Assembly: GCF_024159085.1 (NCBI RefSeq)
Contig: NZ_JAMZDE010000005.1
Location: forward strand, 268,967 to 332,966
Reading direction: 5' to 3'
Length of the DNA stretch: 64,000 nucleotides
Origin: Idiomarina rhizosphaerae
Lineage (GTDB): Bacteria; Pseudomonadota; Gammaproteobacteria; Enterobacterales; Alteromonadaceae
In this document: positions 16,480-25,468 of the stretch, piece by piece
How the letters are laid out: the number at the start of each line of letters is the position of its first letter
Position numbering within the stretch: the stretch's first letter is position 1
The notes under the pieces: generated by a model
Databases searched by the model: none
Seen by the model: the letters and a program-made list of their open reading frames with translations, nothing else
Told to the model about the DNA's origin: nothing
Translations under genes and position numbers: made by a program

Positions 16480-17760
16480 TTAAACCTTATCAAATACAGA
16501 GCCGGTATCCGGGCTAAACAATTTACTGTAAAGCTTGGTCGCGTAGTTGTCCGTCATTCCGGAAATATAGTCGCAAATAACCCGCTTGGGGTTTTCTGCG
16601 TTTTTATATTTTTGCAAAGTAGAGCCGGGCAGCAGTTGCTCTGGGTTTTCGCTCAGTACCTGAAACAGCTTCAGTATCATCATCTGCCCTTTGTACTCCA
16701 AAACCTGCACCGAAGAGCTACGAATAACATGCTTAAACACAAAATCCTTCAGTACTTGCAGGGTGTGTTCAATCTGCTCCGGAAGGCTCGCCTGCAGATC
16801 CAGCCAGGGAGATTCAAACAGGTTCTGTTCTGCGACTTCAATGGCATCCACAAAATGCCCGACAAGCTTACTAATTGCGTGCTTACGCGCACGGCTTTGG
16901 CCTGAAAAAAGCGCCTCGGTGTAAAATCGCTCTTCCTGCATAATAACGCTGTTGTCGTCCAACACAGCGAGTACGTCTTCGCGCCACTGCTTTTCGGTTA
17001 CCAGATTCAGTGCCAGTGAGTCTTCTAAATCGTGCACGCCGTAAGATATATCGTCTGCCAGCTCCATAATGGAGGTATCAAAGGCTTTATACTGTGCTTT
17101 GGTTTTACCCTCTTTCGTTTTAGTGGAGCGAAAGGTCGCTTTGTCGTTGGGAGTCAGCGGTTCCAGTATCCAGTCCAGCACATCCTGTTCGTCGTCATGA
17201 ACAGATTTGGGCGGTTTAAAAACACTTAGGTGGTCTTCTTCAGACAGTGAGCGAGTACTAACTTCGCTATGCAACACCGGATACTTAAGTACACCAAGTA
17301 AAGTGCGCCGGGTTAAATCCAAACCGTCGTGATCAGAATACTCACCCAGCTTTGAAATAATGCGTAGCGTCTGCCCGTTACCTTCAAAACCACCGTTGCT
17401 GTGCATGTGATAGTTCAGTGCCACTTCGCCACCGTGCCCGAACGGCGGGTGACCAATATCATGTGCCAGACAAATGGCCTCAATTTGAAAATAAGACGGG
17501 ATATGCATCGAAATAGCATCGTTCTCTGCATACTTTTGCTTTAACTTCTCACAAATACCCGAGCCAATTTGCGCCACTTCCATAGAGTGCGTTAAGCGCG
17601 TGCGGTAAAAGTCACTCTCACCCACCCCCAGCACCTGAGTTTTTGCCTGCAAGCGGCGAAACGCCGACGAATGAATAATACGCGCCCGGTCACGCTGAGC
17701 ATCGCTGTCCGGCGTAGCGGCATTAAAGGTCGTAGTTTTTCCTGAGCGGCGTTTGAGCAT
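16480..17760 (-). CDS. dGTP triphosphohydrolase-like HD-domain protein
   Basis: The 426-residue protein has the dGTPase N-terminus (RDRARIIHSSAFRRLQAKTQVLG, TRLTHSMEVAQI) and the HD metal motif in AHDIGHPPFGHGGE. NGGFEGNGQTLRI and ELADDISYGVHDLEDS complete the core. Such enzymes remove triphosphate from dGTP or other dNTPs in the cytoplasm. Some gammaproteobacterial members protect against phage by draining dGTP. Whether this one is housekeeping or defensive cannot be told from sequence. The ZIP transporter gene follows after 2 nt. It starts divergently from the higA locus, with 203 nt between them. Confidence 0.9.
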   Translation of the reverse strand: MLKRRSGKTTTFNAATPDSDAQRDRARIIHSSAFRRLQAKTQVLGVGESDFYRTRLTHSMEVAQIGSGICEKLKQKYAENDAISMHIPSYFQIEAICLAHDIGHPPFGHGGEVALNYHMHSNGGFEGNGQTLRIISKLGEYSDHDGLDLTRRTLLGVLKYPVLHSEVSTRSLSEEDHLSVFKPPKSVHDDEQDVLDWILEPLTPNDKATFRSTKTKEGKTKAQYKAFDTSIMELADDISYGVHDLEDSLALNLVTEKQWREDVLAVLDDNSVIMQEERFYTEALFSGQSRARKHAISKLVGHFVDAIEVAEQNLFESPWLDLQASLPEQIEHTLQVLKDFVFKHVIRSSSVQVLEYKGQMMILKLFQVLSENPEQLLPGSTLQKYKNAENPKRVICDYISGMTDNYATKLYSKLFSPDTGSVFDKV

Positions 17761-17911
17761 AGCAAAATGTCTTCGTTTGTTTTTCAGTTACTCACAGCAA
17801 AACAAATTTTTGCGGGTTTGCCCAGTTTTAATACCGCCAATGTAAGACATTTATATCAATGCCTTACCAATTGATAGTTTAAGAGCTCAAATTTAGTATA
17901 AATACACCAAC

Positions 17912-17940
17912 TTGACGCACAATGCTGTTGTGCATAGAAT
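17912..17940 (+). promoter_or_regulatory. hig promoter with operator in the spacer
   Basis: TTGACG (17912-17917), a 17-nt spacer and TAGAAT (17935-17940) make a good sigma-70 promoter. The inverted repeat GCACAA-N5-TTGTGC (17917-17933) fills the spacer, an ideal site for repression by HigA. A 9-nt direct repeat (ATAAATACA at 17898 and 17939) flanks it. The start of the higB remnant is 23 nt downstream. Confidence 0.65.
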
Positions 17941-17963
17941 AAATACAAAGTGATCAGTAAACC

Positions 17964-18008
17964 ATGGCCGTTAAATTCAGGGACGACTGGCTAGAGGACG
18001 TTATAATT
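17964..18008 (+). pseudogene. Remnant of a HigB toxin gene fused to higA
   Basis: The 15 codons from ATG 17964 read MAVKFRDDWLEDVII. The MxxKFRDDWL start is that of HigB-family (RelE-superfamily) toxins, which normally run about 90-100 residues before higA. Here it leads in frame straight into the higA start. The simplest reading is an in-frame internal deletion of higB that kept its promoter and first codons. The match is from memory of the family and needs a search. Confidence 0.6.
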
Positions 18009-18332
18009 ATGAGAGACACAAAACGTCGCCCGGTATCCGTTGGCCAGATGCTAATAACGGAGTTTCTTGAACCGATGAACATTGAAATAAAAGAGCTCGC
18101 TGATGCTATGAGAGTACACAGAAACACGCTCAGCCGAATTGTTCATGATAAAGGAGCCTTGACCGCACCTATGGCTATTAAATTAGCGGCTGCTTTGGGT
18201 AACACCCCGGAATTTTGGTTAAACATTCAGCACGCCGTCGAAATCTGGGACGTACGCCACCGGGCATACGAACAAGAAGCTGAAAATGTAAAACGCCTGA
18301 AACCTCACGCTAAACCTTATCAGCAGGCTTGA
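18009..18332 (+). CDS. higA: HigA-family antitoxin (orphan, toxin deleted)
   Basis: The family-conserved start is MRDTKRRPVSVG at 18009, preceded by GAGGAC; the frame is also open from 17964 through the higB remnant. The 107-residue protein has an XRE helix-turn-helix (IKELADAMRVHRNTLSRIVHD), then the HigA hallmark ALTAPMAIKLAAALGNTPEFWLNIQHAVEIWDV. HigA normally neutralises HigB and represses the operon. With no toxin beside it, it may survive as a repressor of its own promoter, as an anti-addiction gene, or as a scar. The promoter and operator upstream are intact. Confidence 0.88.
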   Translation: MRDTKRRPVSVGQMLITEFLEPMNIEIKELADAMRVHRNTLSRIVHDKGALTAPMAIKLAAALGNTPEFWLNIQHAVEIWDVRHRAYEQEAENVKRLKPHAKPYQQA

Positions 18333-18417
18333 GGGAGCAGCTGTTGTAGAGCTACTATTGGCACACCTCTTGCTGTCTCCTATCCATAAACGCGAATAAC
18401 GCACTAAACAGGCAAAA

Positions 18418-18435
18418 CATTGCCACCCGGCAATG
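18418..18435 (+). terminator. Possible weak terminator after higA
   Basis: CATTGCC-ACCC-GGCAATG forms a 7-bp stem, followed by the short CTAATTTT rather than a full T-run. It lies 86 nt after the higA stop and 24 nt before the next start codon. Confidence 0.35.
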
Positions 18436-18458
18436 CTAATTTTGGATAAGGAAAAGCC

Positions 18459-19106
18459 ATGAACATGAACCCTGTGAGTAATAACGCGAGTTATCCGACG
18501 ACAACAACGACCCAAAGTAACAAAACTGAGGAACCTAACAGCAGGGACATTACGCCGGAGCAAGACCGTGAGTCGCTGATAGACAATGCCTACCGCAGCA
18601 TATTGCTGAATCGTATGGGTGTTGATATCGGGCATCTGGAAGAAATTGAGCAAAAGATAGAAGAGCTTGAGAGTAAATCCAGCCTTACCAAAGAAGAAAA
18701 GGATGAACTTAACAGCCTGATGGAAGCGCGCGACCAGCTATTCGAAGACGCTATGCGTCGCCAGGCGGAAGAAGGCAATAACGGCAAGCAGTCCGATATT
18801 CCCATAGCGATAACTGAAAACTTTAATGCCCGCAATATATCACCTAACGACATGAGCGAATTGGCCAGCCAGTTGTTTGAAGCCGGTGTTATTACTCGTG
18901 AGCAGCGTAGCGCGATGAGTTTTCAGATCTCCAAAACCAGCTCACACAAAACCTTTACGCCAGAGTCTCAGCAGATAGACCCGGATGAGCCTATGGATTT
19001 TGTGAAGTTTTGGGAAGATAGAGTAAAAGCCAACGACTATTTTGACGTATCAGCAAAAGAAAAAGCGAAAGACCAGGGAATTTTAGATGTGCTGCGGCAA
19101 GTCTGA
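18459..19106 (+). CDS. Acidic, largely helical protein of unknown function
   Basis: The 215-residue protein has a disordered Ser/Thr/Asn/Glu-rich N-terminus (about 1-45). A charged helical section (about 46-110, with EEIEQKIEELESKSSLTKEEKDE) is a likely coiled-coil hairpin, and a C-terminal part contains NISPNDMSELASQLFEAGVITREQRSAM. There is no signal peptide or membrane helix, so it should be cytoplasmic. AAGGA precedes the ATG. I do not recognise the family. Its stop lies in the loop of a perfect hairpin. Confidence 0.7.
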   Translation: MNMNPVSNNASYPTTTTTQSNKTEEPNSRDITPEQDRESLIDNAYRSILLNRMGVDIGHLEEIEQKIEELESKSSLTKEEKDELNSLMEARDQLFEDAMRRQAEEGNNGKQSDIPIAITENFNARNISPNDMSELASQLFEAGVITREQRSAMSFQISKTSSHKTFTPESQQIDPDEPMDFVKFWEDRVKANDYFDVSAKEKAKDQGILDVLRQV

Positions 19107-19122
19107 ATATCACTTGCCGCAG
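19092..19122. terminator. Hairpin terminator enclosing a stop codon
   Basis: CTGCGGCAAGT (19092-19102) pairs perfectly over 11 bp with 19112-19122, and the TGA stop of the upstream gene (19104-19106) lies in the 9-nt loop. No long T-run follows on either strand. It sits between convergent genes and could serve both. Confidence 0.55.
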
Positions 19123-19128
19123 GCTTCA

Positions 19129-20280
19129 TCATTTATTGCGTGACTTCAAATCACTATTTTGCGCTTCAATTTCACTGATGTATTTTGACTGATGCTCGCG
19201 TGCGAACTGCACAGCTTTATTCGAGGCCTTTAACGCATTCGCGTTATTGTCATTCATTGAATAAACCGTTGCCAGGCTGTCCCATAAAATTTCGGACTGG
19301 TCGAATACCTCAACGCCTTTCTCCAGAATTGCCTGTCCCCAGTCAACTTTGCCTTCATAAGCGGCTTTTAGACCATAGACGTTATACTGGTGAACCGACA
19401 TAGGGAAGTCGTAGCCCACCGTCTTTTCGTAATCAGCATAAAACGCCTGCAACTGCTCCAGCGACTTAATTTCGATGTTTGGTACCGCGTTAAACCCACG
19501 AAAAACCGATTTAAGCCCCTCGACATTACCAATTAGTGGCGTGCTGTCATGGGTTTCGTTGGGGAACTGCTTTGACTCCCAGTTAAAAGCCGATTCCGGC
19601 TTCGCTTCAAGCACATTTAATAAACGCTCATAGCTCTCGGCCATTTCGTTAGGCTCATTCGCCATGCTGACAAACCAACGTACCGCCGGTTTTTCTGCCT
19701 CTTGCTCTACCACTTTTATGTCTTTTATAAGCGCAAAGTCATCCCACCAGAGGCTTGGGCTGACCGATATTGCGGCGTTGATAAAATCTGAATGGTGAGT
19801 CGCCAGATAACTGGTGTAGAGCCCCGACAACGAGTGCCCAGTAACCACAGTGTAAGGCGATACTCTGTACTTTTTCTGCAACGCTGGCATCAGCTCATCT
19901 TGCAAAAACTGGGTGTACTGCTCCGCACCGCCAGAGCGGTCGGCGTAGGCTTCCATTTTTGTGTGAGTAAAGCGCTTTAAGCGGTTCCTCGCACTGACCC
20001 CGACAACAATCATTTCCGGCACAATAGAAAACGTACTTAAAAAATTAATGTTACCCGCTATGTGCTCAAACTGCGTTGAACCGTCCATAACCAGTAGCAC
20101 CGGATACTGAAAACTGTCTGAATGCTCATAGCTTTCCGGCAACGCAACCCGCGCCGTTATCCCTTCATCAAGGAGCTTAGATTCCATAGTGAAGATTTCG
20201 GACGCGTGCACGCTGGCAGCGGTGAAGAAAACGAACAGACAGGCAAATGAACGGGTTAAGCTTTTAAAGGAAAGAGTCAT
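19129..20280 (-). CDS. Periplasmic alpha/beta-hydrolase, putative esterase (Fes/IroE-like fold) with TPR-like tail
   Basis: The 383-residue protein has a signal peptide (about 1-26, cut after VHA) and a putative-esterase (esterase D superfamily) domain. The nucleophile elbow is GHSLSG; upstream are YPVLLVMDGSTQFEHIAG and PEMIVVGV, and a likely catalytic His lies in NETHDSTP. The last roughly 100 residues look like helical repeats. Members hydrolyse ester bonds, in some cases those of siderophores, but the substrate here is unknown. No siderophore gene is adjacent; the iron cluster lies 8 kb away. It lies 99 nt downstream of the helicase gene on the same strand, with a 10-bp palindrome (CTAGATCTAG, 20351-20360) between. 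Confidence 0.8.
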   Translation of the reverse strand: MTLSFKSLTRSFACLFVFFTAASVHASEIFTMESKLLDEGITARVALPESYEHSDSFQYPVLLVMDGSTQFEHIAGNINFLSTFSIVPEMIVVGVSARNRLKRFTHTKMEAYADRSGGAEQYTQFLQDELMPALQKKYRVSPYTVVTGHSLSGLYTSYLATHHSDFINAAISVSPSLWWDDFALIKDIKVVEQEAEKPAVRWFVSMANEPNEMAESYERLLNVLEAKPESAFNWESKQFPNETHDSTPLIGNVEGLKSVFRGFNAVPNIEIKSLEQLQAFYADYEKTVGYDFPMSVHQYNVYGLKAAYEGKVDWGQAILEKGVEVFDQSEILWDSLATVYSMNDNNANALKASNKAVQFAREHQSKYISEIEAQNSDLKSRNK

Positions 20281-20379
20281 GAGATCAGTGAGTTACTGGG
20301 TCGTGGGGATATATTAGAACTATTTGCGGGTGGGGGCAATTGGGGAGCGGCTAGATCTAGGTGTTACAGCAGGTTATCC

Positions 20380-23300
20380 CTACCGCAACACGCTAAATGC
20401 TTGATAAAGCCTAGTTGGAAGTTTGTTTTTCAACTCCCAGGTTATATTCATTGGTCGCTCTCCGTGACTGTCGATAAAAGTGACTGGCCCACATGCTTTA
20501 TAAGCCGATTGCTTATTTTCTCTAACGAAAAGCTGGAACTGCCAGCCATTCGTACCGCTCTCAATGTAGCGGTGTCCGGTGGGAGTACTCGCGGAGGCTG
20601 TATTCTGCGACTGCCAATGGAACTTTTCTCGGCTTATTGCGTAGTCGTTATAAGCAACACCTTCGTGCACGGCATCAGCTTTATCAAGCGTAACGAATAG
20701 CAGTTCGAGCTTTTTATCTTGGAAGCGCAAAACGCCTTCGCGAAATACCCGACGCTCCTGTTCATTCAAAAAGCCTACGGCGGTCAAGATTTCACGTATT
20801 TGATAAGAGGCGTGAAGTTTCAGTGGCGTATTTTCGAGTCCAGGCAGAGAGTCGAACACGTAGTTTGTTCGGGCATCTAATATACGTGCTAGCTCATTCA
20901 GTTCATTTAATGCTTCCGGCTCAGTATGTAGGCTGTCTATAAAATCAATACCGCTAACGACACGCTCATTCTGGTAATCAACTTGGTAAGCCAACATTTG
21001 TGCATACTGCTTGGCTCTATCAGTCCACTCGATTTGTTCTTTTCTATTAGTCGCCTTCTCGATCAGCCGAAGATACTCAGGGTCATCAATGTGCAATAGA
21101 CTCATGAAGCGTGTGCTAAGATAAGTTTCCTGCTCCGTGGCATCGCCCGCTATTAAATTAGCAGCGCGCTTTAGGTTAGTCCATCCGGTGTTATTTCCGT
21201 TTCCGCGATAAATATCTGTAAGCTCAAGCTGTTGTTCGCTTATAAACTCCGATAGCAAAACAGTATTACTACCTTTTATTCGGGCAAAATGGTTAAGTTC
21301 ATTGCGCAGTTGATCCCAGCGTTGGTTAATCGCTTGTCTCAGGCTTCCTAAAATCGACTCACGCGCTTCCTTTTGAAGTTGCAAGTAGCAACCGCTCGGC
21401 AGCTTGCCAAAGCCATTTTGCACACCGTCGTAAACTTCTTTACGCGTCAAACCCGTTATTGCGCCATACAATACGTCAAAACGAAAACCTGCACGATGCT
21501 GACCGACAAAATCGAGCACTAAACAACTTTCCTTTTCGGGGTGTAAGCGAAGTCCTCGACCGATTTGTTGTTGAAACAACGTGACACTTTGAGTCGGACG
21601 TAGCAGCAAAAGCGTGTCAACAAAAGGCAAATCAATGCCTTCGTTGTATAGGTCAACGGTAACTAACACATTGATTTCTTTGTTCGCTAATTTTTTTGGC
21701 AACGAAGCGCGTTCTTCGCGAGAGCTTTCGCCGTATATCAATGCAGCTGGAATACCTAAGTCATTAAACTTTCTGGTCATAAAGCGCGCGTGGTCGACGT
21801 CTACGCAAAATGCCAGTGCACGAGAATGACTTATGTTATTAACAACTTCGTCCCAAGCTCTGACTACATTTTGGGCGCGCGCATCATTATCGGAGAGAAT
21901 ATTATGAAGATCGCTACGGCCATCGCCGTTTTTCCAATTCACTTGCCGATAGTCCTGGCCATCATCACAAGCATAGTATTCAAACGGTGCGAGCAACTGC
22001 TGGTCTAACGCATTCCATAACCGCATTTGTACAGACGGTGAACCGTCCGGACGACAGTCAAAATAGGCGAGAATATTCTTGTTATCTGCTCGCTCAGGTG
22101 TTGCGGTCAGGCCCAATAAATATTTGGGTTCTACTCGCGAAATGACCTCATCAAAACTTTGCGCAGCGATGTGATGACACTCATCAACTACGACAACTTG
22201 CCAGTGATTCGCTGGGTACCGCTCCAATAATTTTTTAGAGCGTAAGCTCTGTACCGTTGCAAATAAATGGTCATATTGCTCAGGCTCATGTCGTCCCGTA
22301 AGTAAGTCACCAAAATTGGCATCTTTTAAGATTTGCCGATACGTAGTAAGTGACTGACTGAGAATTTCTTCGCGATGCGCAATAAAGAGTAGCCTGGGCT
22401 GCCCCTTCTCAAGCTCGCAAACTCGACGGTAATCGAAAGCCGCCATCACTGTTTTACCAGTTCCGGTTGCTGCCACTAACAGATTTTTGAAACGTCCGTG
22501 TGCGCGCTCATTATCCAGCTGCTCTAGAATATCCGCCTGAAAGGGTTTGGGTGTAATATCAAAGAATGTTGTGATTACGTGCTCGGGTAAGTTTTTCCCG
22601 CCAGACTCTCTACTAAGCGCGTCCTTCAAAGCCGCTACATGCTGACTATTGTTTGGGTCATACGGCTGAAACTCACCATCTTCCCATAACGTTTCAAAGT
22701 GCGCTTTTGCGCGTGAATACAGATTATGTTGCCCATGCTGGGTGAACTTAACTGTCCATTCCAAACCACCCATTAACGCGGCGCCCGATAAGTTCGCACT
22801 ACCTACATAAGCACTTCCAAAGCCCGTTTTGCGTTCGAACATCCAGGCTTTTGCGTGCAACCGTGTCCGTCGCCCATCGAGCGATACTCTAACCTCGCAA
22901 TTCGGTAGCCTCGCGAGCATATCCAATGCATTTTTCTCTGTCGCACCGATATAAGTTGTCGTTAGAACTCGAATAGAGGTTTTGCTGTGGCCTTCAGCAT
23001 CGGTTGCGGTGATTTGCTTCAGTACGTCATAAATTTTCCGCACACCTGACACAGTGATGAAACTCACTAAAATATCCACGTGATCACAGCTCGAAAGCTC
23101 AGTGATTAACTCATTCAACAACGCCGGTGAGTCTTTACCCGCCGTAAATAGCCACGGCTGTGACAAACTGATATGAGGCAATTCTGGCTGCTCACCTTTA
23201 CGGTAAATTGATCGTAAAAATTGTGGCGGATTTACTATTTCATCAATGAGCGTTTCTGCAGTACTCTCTCTTATCTGGTGTCGGGCGTGTTGAAGAAGGC

Positions 23301-23538
23301 TGTTTAATAAGTCGACTTGAGCCATGAGTTTTTCGTTATCAGAAAGCCGTTCGCCTTCGCCAACTGCCGCCAGTACTTGAGATAATTGCTCAGTTAATGC
23401 TTCCGTTAATCGTTCATGACTATTCTCAACACTCAGTTTTTCAAAATCAGCAATTAGGCTTTCATCATGCGTTGAAAGCTCGTCTTTCACTGCTGAAGTT
23501 TGCAACAAGTCATAGATGCCACGGTACAAGCTAGACAT
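20380..23538 (-). CDS. PLD-nuclease / SF2 helicase / DUF3427-like fusion protein, fourth gene of the recBCD operon
   Basis: The 1052-residue protein has an N-terminal helical region (about 1-130). A phospholipase-D-type nuclease module follows (about 130-270; HAK at 228-230 and GSANLSGAAL at 246-255, the HxK...N pattern). Then comes an SF2 helicase core: Walker A AATGTGKT (356-363), DECH (452-455), GLTATPERAD, and QQIGRGLRLHP (657-667). The C-terminal region resembles DUF3427 (SGTNGWQFQLFVREN near the end). One HxK motif means a dimer or a half site for cleavage. Such fusions are thought to process DNA. It starts 8 nt before recD ends, so it is translationally coupled to RecBCD. Sampled lines average about 44% GC versus about 53% in recB/recC, suggesting later acquisition. 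Confidence 0.9.
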   Translation of the reverse strand: MSSLYRGIYDLLQTSAVKDELSTHDESLIADFEKLSVENSHERLTEALTEQLSQVLAAVGEGERLSDNEKLMAQVDLLNSLLQHARHQIRESTAETLIDEIVNPPQFLRSIYRKGEQPELPHISLSQPWLFTAGKDSPALLNELITELSSCDHVDILVSFITVSGVRKIYDVLKQITATDAEGHSKTSIRVLTTTYIGATEKNALDMLARLPNCEVRVSLDGRRTRLHAKAWMFERKTGFGSAYVGSANLSGAALMGGLEWTVKFTQHGQHNLYSRAKAHFETLWEDGEFQPYDPNNSQHVAALKDALSRESGGKNLPEHVITTFFDITPKPFQADILEQLDNERAHGRFKNLLVAATGTGKTVMAAFDYRRVCELEKGQPRLLFIAHREEILSQSLTTYRQILKDANFGDLLTGRHEPEQYDHLFATVQSLRSKKLLERYPANHWQVVVVDECHHIAAQSFDEVISRVEPKYLLGLTATPERADNKNILAYFDCRPDGSPSVQMRLWNALDQQLLAPFEYYACDDGQDYRQVNWKNGDGRSDLHNILSDNDARAQNVVRAWDEVVNNISHSRALAFCVDVDHARFMTRKFNDLGIPAALIYGESSREERASLPKKLANKEINVLVTVDLYNEGIDLPFVDTLLLLRPTQSVTLFQQQIGRGLRLHPEKESCLVLDFVGQHRAGFRFDVLYGAITGLTRKEVYDGVQNGFGKLPSGCYLQLQKEARESILGSLRQAINQRWDQLRNELNHFARIKGSNTVLLSEFISEQQLELTDIYRGNGNNTGWTNLKRAANLIAGDATEQETYLSTRFMSLLHIDDPEYLRLIEKATNRKEQIEWTDRAKQYAQMLAYQVDYQNERVVSGIDFIDSLHTEPEALNELNELARILDARTNYVFDSLPGLENTPLKLHASYQIREILTAVGFLNEQERRVFREGVLRFQDKKLELLFVTLDKADAVHEGVAYNDYAISREKFHWQSQNTASASTPTGHRYIESGTNGWQFQLFVRENKQSAYKACGPVTFIDSHGERPMNITWELKNKLPTRLYQAFSVLR

Positions 23539-25468
23539 TTTTGTCTCCTAAACTTAGCAACTTCCTCCCCACCAAACTCAACCGCTCTTTAGCCCGAGTA
23601 ATTCCGGTATACAGCAGCTCTTTGCTTAGCACGGGGCTGTCGTGGTCGGGCATTACCATGATGGTGTGTTTGAATTCGGAGCCCTGAGATTTATGTACCG
23701 TCATGGCGTACACGGTTTCTATATGGGTGAGGCGACTGGGCAGTACCCAACGCACGCCGTTATTTTCAGACTGACTGGCCTGGTCGGGAAAGGCGACGCG
23801 CAGATGACCGTGTTCAGGGTCTTTAAAGGTTAGGCCGATGTCGCCATTGTTCAGCTTCAGTCCGTAGTCGTTTTTGGTGACCATAACGGGACGGCCTTCG
23901 TACCAGGTGTTGGCGTTTACTCCGAGTATGTCACCGACTTTTTGGTTAACGGCTTTTACGCCCCAGGGGCCTTCGCGCAGGGCGGTCAGAATTTGGAAGT
24001 TGCTTAGGTTTTGTAGGGCTTCCTGGGCAATATCGTTGATGTTGTTGGCATCTGTTGTTGCGTCGGTATTGTTCCTGACGTGTAACGTCAGGCTACCGGA
24101 GGTCAGGTTACGTTTAACCAAAGCTTCGAAGGCTGGGTCGTCTAAGCTGCTGACTTCGTACAGACTGACGGGGTAGTCTTCATCGGCGTGTTTGGCTTTT
24201 TCGAGCTCCTGCTTTGTTGCAGCGTTGTCTTGCTGGTTAATGGCGTTAGCCAGATCGGCAATAGGACCTTTGAAGCGGTAGCTTTTGCGGAATTTAACGA
24301 CGTGTTGCAGGCGTTGTTCACCGCTTTCGTCAATTAAGTCGCCTGGGAACTCGGGTGTGTCGGCTACTTGTTGCAACCACTGAGCGGTGTCTTTGTGGTA
24401 GTGGCCTTCATCAGCGCCTTCGCACAAGTTACCCAGCACGGCGCCGGCTTCTACGGAGGCAAGCTGATCTTTATCGCCTATCAGCACCAGCCGCGCATTT
24501 TTCGGTGTCGCTTTTAGCAGCGCGGTCATCATTTCAATGTCTATCATTGAGGCTTCGTCGACTATCACAACGTCGGTGCGCAGTGGGTTGTCGGCATGGT
24601 GTTTAAAGGCGCGCGAGTTCGGCTTTACGCCCAGCAGGCGGTGCAGGGTTTTACCTTCGGGCTTTATGGAGTCTAAGGCGTCTTTTAAGGTGGCGAGCTT
24701 TGTATCACCCCGCAGCCTATTCAGCTCGCTTTCTATCGATTCGGTCAGCCGCGCGGCTGCCTTACCAGTAGGCGCTGCCAGCGATACGCGTAACGGAGGT
24801 AAACCGAGGAATAAGGTCTGATGCTGCAACGCTGTTAGCAAACGCACTACGGTGTAGGTTTTACCGGTGCCGGGCCCGCCGGTTATGACGCTAAAGCGGT
24901 TACGCACGGTGTTAGCGCAGGCCACGCGCTGCCAGTTAATCTCATCCGTCTTTTCACCACCTGCTTGAGCAAACAGCTTTGCCAAAGTGCTTTTCAGTAA
25001 GTCGTCATTGGTCACAGGTCGGTCGCTCATGCGCGCCTGCAGGTCGTTCTCTATAAAGGCTTCGTATTGCCAGTAGCGGCGCAAATACAGTTTGCCACCA
25101 CTCAACACCAGTGGCTGGTTGCCTTTACCGTCGGCGTCTACGCAGTGGCTTTGGGTTAAAGCGGTTTCCACATTAGTACCAAACTGACGGAACAACTCGC
25201 TGGGAGTATCGCAGTTTGGTGAATAGCGGTTTTCGGGTGGTAAGTTCAGTACAGTTTCAGGTTCATTCTGCAGCGCCTTTATGTCAATGCTGGTATGTCC
25301 GCGACCGGCTTCGTGCGAGGCACACAGGGCTGCCAGTAACACTTCACTGCGCGTTTCTCCGGCTTGCTGCAAAAACTCGACAAAGGCCAGGTCTATTGAG
25401 CGTATCCAGCTGGCATCTCGCCACTCACGCAACGCATCAAATAAGGTGTTTAAGGTTACTTCTGTCAT
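23531..25468 (-). CDS. recD: Exonuclease V alpha chain RecD
   Basis: The 645-residue SF1B helicase has Walker A in TGGPGTGKTYTVVR, Walker B VIVDEASMID, and the motif V/VI region YAMTVHKSQGSEF with TGITRAKERL near the end. RecD is the fast 5'-3' motor of RecBCD and regulates loading of RecA at Chi. It overlaps recB by 4 nt upstream and the PLD-helicase gene by 8 nt downstream. The length is normal for RecD. Confidence 0.96.
   Translation of the reverse strand: MTEVTLNTLFDALREWRDASWIRSIDLAFVEFLQQAGETRSEVLLAALCASHEAGRGHTSIDIKALQNEPETVLNLPPENRYSPNCDTPSELFRQFGTNVETALTQSHCVDADGKGNQPLVLSGGKLYLRRYWQYEAFIENDLQARMSDRPVTNDDLLKSTLAKLFAQAGGEKTDEINWQRVACANTVRNRFSVITGGPGTGKTYTVVRLLTALQHQTLFLGLPPLRVSLAAPTGKAAARLTESIESELNRLRGDTKLATLKDALDSIKPEGKTLHRLLGVKPNSRAFKHHADNPLRTDVVIVDEASMIDIEMMTALLKATPKNARLVLIGDKDQLASVEAGAVLGNLCEGADEGHYHKDTAQWLQQVADTPEFPGDLIDESGEQRLQHVVKFRKSYRFKGPIADLANAINQQDNAATKQELEKAKHADEDYPVSLYEVSSLDDPAFEALVKRNLTSGSLTLHVRNNTDATTDANNINDIAQEALQNLSNFQILTALREGPWGVKAVNQKVGDILGVNANTWYEGRPVMVTKNDYGLKLNNGDIGLTFKDPEHGHLRVAFPDQASQSENNGVRWVLPSRLTHIETVYAMTVHKSQGSEFKHTIMVMPDHDSPVLSKELLYTGITRAKERLSLVGRKLLSLGDKNV

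Noticed and set aside
20351..20360. CTAGATCTAG palindrome between the helicase and esterase genes as an attachment site
   Set aside because: A 10-bp palindrome alone is weak, no copy was seen at the other side of the operon, and no integrase is near.
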